From Salmonirosea aquatica (lineage in GTDB: Bacteria; Bacteroidota; Bacteroidia; Cytophagales; Spirosomataceae), in the NCBI RefSeq assembly GCF_009296315.1, contig NZ_WHLY01000002.1:4314501-4378500 (forward strand): a DNA stretch of 64,000 nucleotides. The letters are read 5' to 3'. Under the pieces are notes generated by a model. That model saw nothing but the letters and a program-made list of their open reading frames with translations, did no database searches and was not told where the DNA came from. This document shows positions 60,021-64,000 of the stretch, piece after piece. The translations under genes were made by a program, and so were the position numbers. Within the stretch, counting starts at the first letter, position 1. Every line of letters starts with the position of its first letter.

Positions 60021-60046
60021 TGTAGTATGTAGTGATAAGGTTTCGG

Positions 60047-60080
60047 AAACGGGACGGGCTTTTAGGTCTGTCCCGTTTTT
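60047..60080. terminator. Terminator between convergent genes
   Basis: AACGGGAC pairs with GTCCCGTT over a 16-nt loop (GGGCTTTTAGGTCT within), followed by T6 on the plus strand. It serves the 59604 gene and probably also the esterase gene from the other side. Confidence 0.75.
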
Positions 60081-60994
60081 TATTTCATCAGGTTTCGGCT
60101 CTTAAGGAAATTTTCCATCGCCTGCGTCCAGGTATCTACCGAGCCTTTGCCGGCGGTTTTCATTGCGAAGCCGTGACCGCCCGTAGGGTAGATGTGCAAT
60201 TCGGCGGGAATTTTATACTGCTTCAAAGCCAGGAAATAGTTGATGCTGTTCTCGACAGGTACCCCGCCATCGTCTTCGGCGTGAACCAGAAACGTAGGGG
60301 GCGTGGAGGACGAAACCATCAGTTCGTTGGAATAGTAGTTGACCAGTTCGTCCGACTCATCGGGTCCCAGCAGATTTTTCCGCGATCCGCCGTGCGCGAA
60401 TTCGGGTAGGAACGTAATGACCGGGTAAAGCAAAAGCGCGAAATTGGGTTTTGCTTCCTCGCTGGCGTTGGCGCCCCGGTCGAAGTGGGTCGAGAGCGTA
60501 GCGGCCAGGTGACCACCCGCCGAAAAGCCCATGATGCCGATCTGGTCGGGCTTCACGTTGTATTTATTGGCATTTCGGCGAATCATTTTCATGCCCTGCA
60601 TGGCATCCATCAGGGGTACCTCATGCTGGTGGGTCATGGCTTTTTCGTTGGGCAGACGGTACTTCAACACGAAGGCCGCGATACCCCGCTCTTTAAACCA
60701 CGCCGCCAGGTCGGTACCTTCGTGGTCGTAGGCCAGGATGCCGTAACCCCCGCCGGGGCAGATCAGCACCGCCGCGCCCGTGGCTTTGTCTTTGGCCGGA
60801 ATAAAGGCTACCATGTTGGGTACCGTCACATTGCTGAGGCGCGTGATGCCTCCGGTGGTGACGGCTTTCTCTTCCAGACTGTTGGGAATAGCGTTGGGTA
60901 TTTTTCCGGCGGGCCACAGCATGATGGTTTCATTTTGGGCCATAGCCGAGAACGATAAAGCGATAAGCGACACGGTGTATAGGATTTTTTTCAT
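60080..60994 (-). CDS. Secreted alpha/beta-hydrolase (acetylesterase-like)
   Basis: The 304-residue protein has a signal peptide (LYTVSLIALSFSAMAQ). The alpha/beta-hydrolase is of the BD-FAE/acetylxylan-esterase-like type: ICPGGGYGILAYDHEGTDLAAWF (oxyanion hole), IGIMGFSAGGHLAATL (nucleophile Ser in GFSAGG), VHAEDDGGVPVENS (Asp) and PTGGHGFAMK (His). The triad is complete. It probably removes acetyl groups from sugars in the periplasm. Confidence 0.9.
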   Translation of the reverse strand: MKKILYTVSLIALSFSAMAQNETIMLWPAGKIPNAIPNSLEEKAVTTGGITRLSNVTVPNMVAFIPAKDKATGAAVLICPGGGYGILAYDHEGTDLAAWFKERGIAAFVLKYRLPNEKAMTHQHEVPLMDAMQGMKMIRRNANKYNVKPDQIGIMGFSAGGHLAATLSTHFDRGANASEEAKPNFALLLYPVITFLPEFAHGGSRKNLLGPDESDELVNYYSNELMVSSSTPPTFLVHAEDDGGVPVENSINYFLALKQYKIPAELHIYPTGGHGFAMKTAGKGSVDTWTQAMENFLKSRNLMK

Positions 60995-61203
60995 GAATAG
61001 CTAGTGGCTGACAGCGGATGTCTGTCGGCCTTTTTGGGGTTATAGTAATCGAACAAAACGGATTTGGCCTTTCCCTAATCAAACCTACCTGGGTAGTAAA
61101 GCCCTATTCCATGGCAGGGTATAAAAAGTCAAATGCCATCAGCCAAGAGCTGTCGGCTATTGTCACAAAAGACGAATATTTTCTGAAAATACCCGCTAAA
61201 TCC

Positions 61204-61830
61204 TTAGCGCGTCCTTAACCAGCCGGTAATGCTCCGGCGGGGACGAACAGCCGATAGTACCTCGTGTTCCAGCTTGTCGCTTTCAAAACACACGAGTCGG
61301 CCGCCGATGGGTAGGATGCTTTCAATTTGATTCTCAGCCGGATAAAGAATCAATTGCCCGCCTTCATCCAGTTGCCAGTTTTCGTTCAGGTAGCAGATTA
61401 CGGATAATTTGCGCCGCGAATCCGTTTTGAACCGATCCAGGTGGCGCTTGTAAAAGGTACCCACGGGGTACTCGGCGTAATGAAATTCAGCATCCAGCAA
61501 ACCCAGGTAGCAAGTGCGGTTGAAATACTCGATGAGGGACTGGATTTTGGCAAAATAAGCGACTTCGGCGGGCATGAGGTTTTCTTCCGAAAGCCAGCAA
61601 ATCTGATCGCCCCGAATCTCGGTCAGGATTTGCTTGCCGGCCTGATGGCCCACCGCCGCCGGGCGAAACTCGCCTGTGTTTTGACGGTAATCGAAAGCAT
61701 GACTCAACGTGCGGATTTCGGAAGGAGTAAGGATAGCGTCGGAGTATCCGTAGCCCCGACTTAAGATACCCTCAATTATTTTTTCAAATTCGTCTTCAAG
61801 CGAGTGTACGGAAGCGGGTAGCATGGTCAA
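61204..61830 (-). CDS. 2OG-Fe(II) dioxygenase (prolyl-4-hydroxylase-like)
   Basis: The 208-residue protein has the jelly-roll motifs: YKRHLDRFKTDSRRKLSVICYLN (HxD), KLEHEV (distal His) and RRSITGWLRT (Arg binding 2-oxoglutarate). It resembles small bacterial P4H-like or SM-20-like enzymes that hydroxylate protein or small-molecule substrates. Substrate is unknown. It is followed 223 bp away by the divergent MscS gene. Confidence 0.9.
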   Translation of the reverse strand: MTMLPASVHSLEDEFEKIIEGILSRGYGYSDAILTPSEIRTLSHAFDYRQNTGEFRPAAVGHQAGKQILTEIRGDQICWLSEENLMPAEVAYFAKIQSLIEYFNRTCYLGLLDAEFHYAEYPVGTFYKRHLDRFKTDSRRKLSVICYLNENWQLDEGGQLILYPAENQIESILPIGGRLVCFESDKLEHEVLSAVRPRRSITGWLRTR

Positions 61831-62064
61831 TACAAGTTATAGTACATTGAATATCAACCTTTCTGTCGGCGAAGAAAAGCGACGCCAAAAAGTGGACAAA
61901 GCTAACCGTAAAAACGAATGTTGTGGCCAAGCGCAATACAAATTTTTAGTGAATACAGGTAGCGCTATACTTCAGTATACGCGGCACCGGGGCCGAAAAG
62001 GCATAATTCTTTTACTGCGTTCACATATCGCTACCAGCTACTACTATTCTTGACCTATACTTCT

Positions 62065-63075
62065 ATGCTTATTCAGGCTGACTCTACCCAAATTGCCCTA
62101 CAATCCATGAATTTTGATTTCAGTGGCGCGGTCGAACGCGTGCAGAACTGGATCAACGGATTTATCCGGCTCCTGCCCAATATTATCGTAGCCAGCGTCG
62201 TGATTGCTATATTCTACGGCTTGGGGTACCTGGCCCGGAAAATCATTCAACGCCGCACCACAAAAAACCAGCGTGACAACCTCGGCGAGGTACTGGGAGG
62301 ATTTGTGCGCTGGATCATTATTATCCTTGGTTTTCTGCTGGGTGCGACCATCATAATTCCTTCGCTCAAACCCGGTGACCTGATCGCCGGACTGGGTGTG
62401 AGTTCGGTGGCGATCGGGTTTGCCTTTAAGGACATTCTGCAAAACTGGCTGGCGGGCCTGCTGATTCTGTTCCGGCAACCCTTCGAAACCCACGATCAGA
62501 TCGAGGTCAATGGCTATGAAGGTACCGTAGAGCGCATCGAAACCCGCGCCACGATCATGCGGACCTATGACGGCCAGCGGGTTGTGATTCCGAACAGTGA
62601 TATTTACACCAATTCCGTACTGGTAAAAACCGCCCACGAAAAGCGGCGTAGTCAGTACGACGTCGGCATTGGCTACGGCGATGGTATCGAAGAGGCTTGT
62701 GAAGTGATCCGAAAGGCAGTGGCAGAAGTGGTGGACGTAGAGAAGGAGCCGGGCGTGGAAGCCCTACCCTGGGATCTGGCCGCGAGTTGGGTTACGATCC
62801 GCATCCGCTGGTGGACCCACAGCCGCCGGGCCGACGTGGTGAAGGTACACGCCCGCGTGATTCAGGCGGTTAAGAACGCCCTCGACCAGGCTCATATCGA
62901 TATACCCTACACCACGGAGGTGCACCTTTTTCATGACCAGACCGAAGCCAGCGAAGGCAACCGCGCCGAGCAACGCGAAGGTTGGCCCGCGCCGGAGGGC
63001 GGCACGCAGCCACGCTGGCGAGCGCAGATGGATACAAAAAAGATTGATTCTGGGAAAACGGAGTCACAGAAATAG
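62065..63075 (+). CDS. Mechanosensitive ion channel (MscS family)
   Basis: From the ATG at 62065 (a TTG five codons upstream is also in frame) it is 336 residues. It has three transmembrane segments, the last being the glycine/alanine-rich pore helix (GLGVSSVAIGFAFKDILQNWLAGLLIL) with RQPFETHDQIEVNGYEGTVERI just after it. A cytoplasmic beta/alpha vestibule follows, with an extended polar C-terminus. It relieves osmotic shock. The MscS core is complete. Confidence 0.94.
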   Translation: MLIQADSTQIALQSMNFDFSGAVERVQNWINGFIRLLPNIIVASVVIAIFYGLGYLARKIIQRRTTKNQRDNLGEVLGGFVRWIIIILGFLLGATIIIPSLKPGDLIAGLGVSSVAIGFAFKDILQNWLAGLLILFRQPFETHDQIEVNGYEGTVERIETRATIMRTYDGQRVVIPNSDIYTNSVLVKTAHEKRRSQYDVGIGYGDGIEEACEVIRKAVAEVVDVEKEPGVEALPWDLAASWVTIRIRWWTHSRRADVVKVHARVIQAVKNALDQAHIDIPYTTEVHLFHDQTEASEGNRAEQREGWPAPEGGTQPRWRAQMDTKKIDSGKTESQK

Positions 63076-63160
63076 GAAAGCAGTACAGTAATCTGCTTTT
63101 TTGTAAAATCACTTTCACCCACACTACCCACCGACTAGGAGCCGATCAAAACGTTCTTCT

Positions 63161-63757
63161 TTACTGCTTCGGCGGATTGATCATGATGTGAGCCCTGTGC
63201 GTGCCGGGGTCCATGATCCACGGCATGGCCGGGCCTTCGGGCTTGAGCGGTAGCCCCGTACTCTCGGCCGTCGCAAACGGGATGTACACCACGTAGCGAA
63301 GGTACCCATCCTTGATTTCACCGGTAGCCGGGTCGTAATTTTCGTCATTACCCGACAGAACAAAGAGCGTAGAGGGTGCGTCGGGCATTTTCAATTTGCC
63401 CGATTTGGCCTCCGCTTCGCGAATATCGAATACCTCCTTGGCTGATTTCTTTTCCATTTTCAATTCCCGCCCCCGCGCCATGAACGGTTCCAGCTTGGCA
63501 TGGTAGCACGACACATTAATGCCTTTGGTTGCAGGATCGTCGGCCAGGCAAATCAGGTCGTTGGTACCCTCACGGAGTACTTTGAACTGGCCGTCGGACG
63601 AATAACCGTAGACTTTGGCACCCTCTTTTTTGTCACTTGGGGCGGCGAGCAGCGCCGTTTTAATCTGCATGTCGGCGCTGGGCGCGGGGGTAGTTTGGGC
63701 TTGCAGATTAGGTGCAACCAGGCAGGCGGTCAGGGAGGCAATGAGTAGTTTTTTCAT
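63161..63757 (-). CDS. Secreted protein of unknown function
   Basis: From the ATG at 63757 (48 codons into a longer frame) the product is 198 residues with a Sec signal (KKLLIASLTACLVAPNLQAQ). Mature features are AKVYGYSSDGQFKVLREGTNDLICLAD, SCYHAKLEPFMARGRELK, and the end PWIMDPGTHRAHIMINPP. The Cys-rich central part may hold a disulfide. No named family is recognised. Confidence 0.72.
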   Translation of the reverse strand: MKKLLIASLTACLVAPNLQAQTTPAPSADMQIKTALLAAPSDKKEGAKVYGYSSDGQFKVLREGTNDLICLADDPATKGINVSCYHAKLEPFMARGRELKMEKKSAKEVFDIREAEAKSGKLKMPDAPSTLFVLSGNDENYDPATGEIKDGYLRYVVYIPFATAESTGLPLKPEGPAMPWIMDPGTHRAHIMINPPKQ

Positions 63758-63904
63758 GGATTCAGGAAATAAATAAGTAATTAAGTTATTCGATCTGTTG
63801 AGGACCGGAGCGGATACGCGCAGGACTTCGGTTGATACTATTTTTATAAAAGTACAAAAAAGGAACTTCCAATCTGTAGAACTATTAAATTCACTCATAA
63901 ACTA

Positions 63905-64000
63905 CTAGTACCCATTCACAATAAATCCACCATCTACCCCGATACATTGTCCTGTGATGTAGCTGGCCGCGGGCAAACTCAGAAATAGGGCGGCGGCGGC
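63905..64000 (-). CDS. C-terminus of a short-chain dehydrogenase/reductase (partial)
   Basis: The minus strand encodes ALFLSLPAASYITGQCIGVDGG then FIVNGY and a TAG stop at 63905-63907. This is the conserved SDR ending (FL.S..ASYITGQ...VDGG). The gene continues beyond the window. It would use NAD(P); no substrate can be inferred. Confidence 0.9.
   Translation of the reverse strand, partial: AAAALFLSLPAASYITGQCIGVDGGFIVNGY

Overview
The window looks like a chromosomal segment of a Bacteroidota bacterium, most likely order Cytophagales (Spirosomataceae/Dyadobacter-like). This rests on gene content: the gliding lipoprotein GldD, type IX secretion (T9SS) sorting tails, DUF4270, DUF4230, the short glycogen/starch synthase, PSD1/DUF1501 proteins, a CarboxypepD-regulatory TonB receptor, and TAnnTTTG promoter elements. 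GC content is near 50%. No rRNA, tRNA or CRISPR array was seen. The hexamer GGTACC occurs roughly 100 times by eye, against about 16 expected.

Layout. 1-6.4 kb: the tail of a probable IS110 transposase, gldD, a small lipoprotein, and the Bacteroidota block glmS - DUF4270 - glycogen/starch synthase, with panC divergent. 6.4-20 kb: an accessory region built by duplication and decay. It holds small secreted proteins, an acyltransferase-like membrane protein, a frameshifted T9SS cargo protein, two SnoaL/NTF2-like lipoproteins, a secreted TPR protein, an NAD-dependent epimerase, and two AraC-HTH/FlgO/TPR regulators, one of them membrane-anchored. Remnants of T9SS tails and of an AraC gene lie between them. 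20-32.5 kb: a polytopic membrane protein, a GH36-like glycosidase, a macro-domain protein, and a secreted oxidoreductase/sugar-isomerase set (TIM-barrel epimerase, DUF1501, PSD1 cytochrome, Gfo/Idh/MocA). 32.7-38 kb: housekeeping genes panD, flippase-like, rfaE2 and Zn-peptidase, then a glutathionylspermidine-synthase-like operon. 38-50 kb: VCBS protein, a second Gfo/Idh/MocA enzyme, DoxX, a TonB receptor with a DtxR-type operator, a CBM48 protein, eutB-dinB-eutC, DUF4230 and an SBF transporter. 50-64 kb: ileS, a coupled pair of P-loop ATPases (one with near-identical TPR repeats), M23 peptidase, aldo/keto reductase, a third small secreted paralogue, esterase, 2OG oxygenase, MscS channel, and the end of an SDR gene.

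The most interesting structure is a set of four promoters (genes starting at 7208, 14247, 14928 and 17778, all on the minus strand). Each carries three 16-bp direct repeats spaced 20-21 bp, at a fixed distance (31, 52 and 72-73 bp) from a shared CTTTGTA element. This is the geometry expected of AraC-family activator sites. Two AraC-type regulators with sensor-like FlgO/TPR regions are encoded among these targets. I infer a local, apparently undescribed regulon.

Four genes (9201-11482, 26114-27021, 28563-30919, 53559-56161) are each broken by exactly one missing G or C in a short G/C run. Two of the four runs are part of a GGTACC site. Systematic homopolymer undercalling in the assembly is the likeliest cause, so all four are annotated as single genes.
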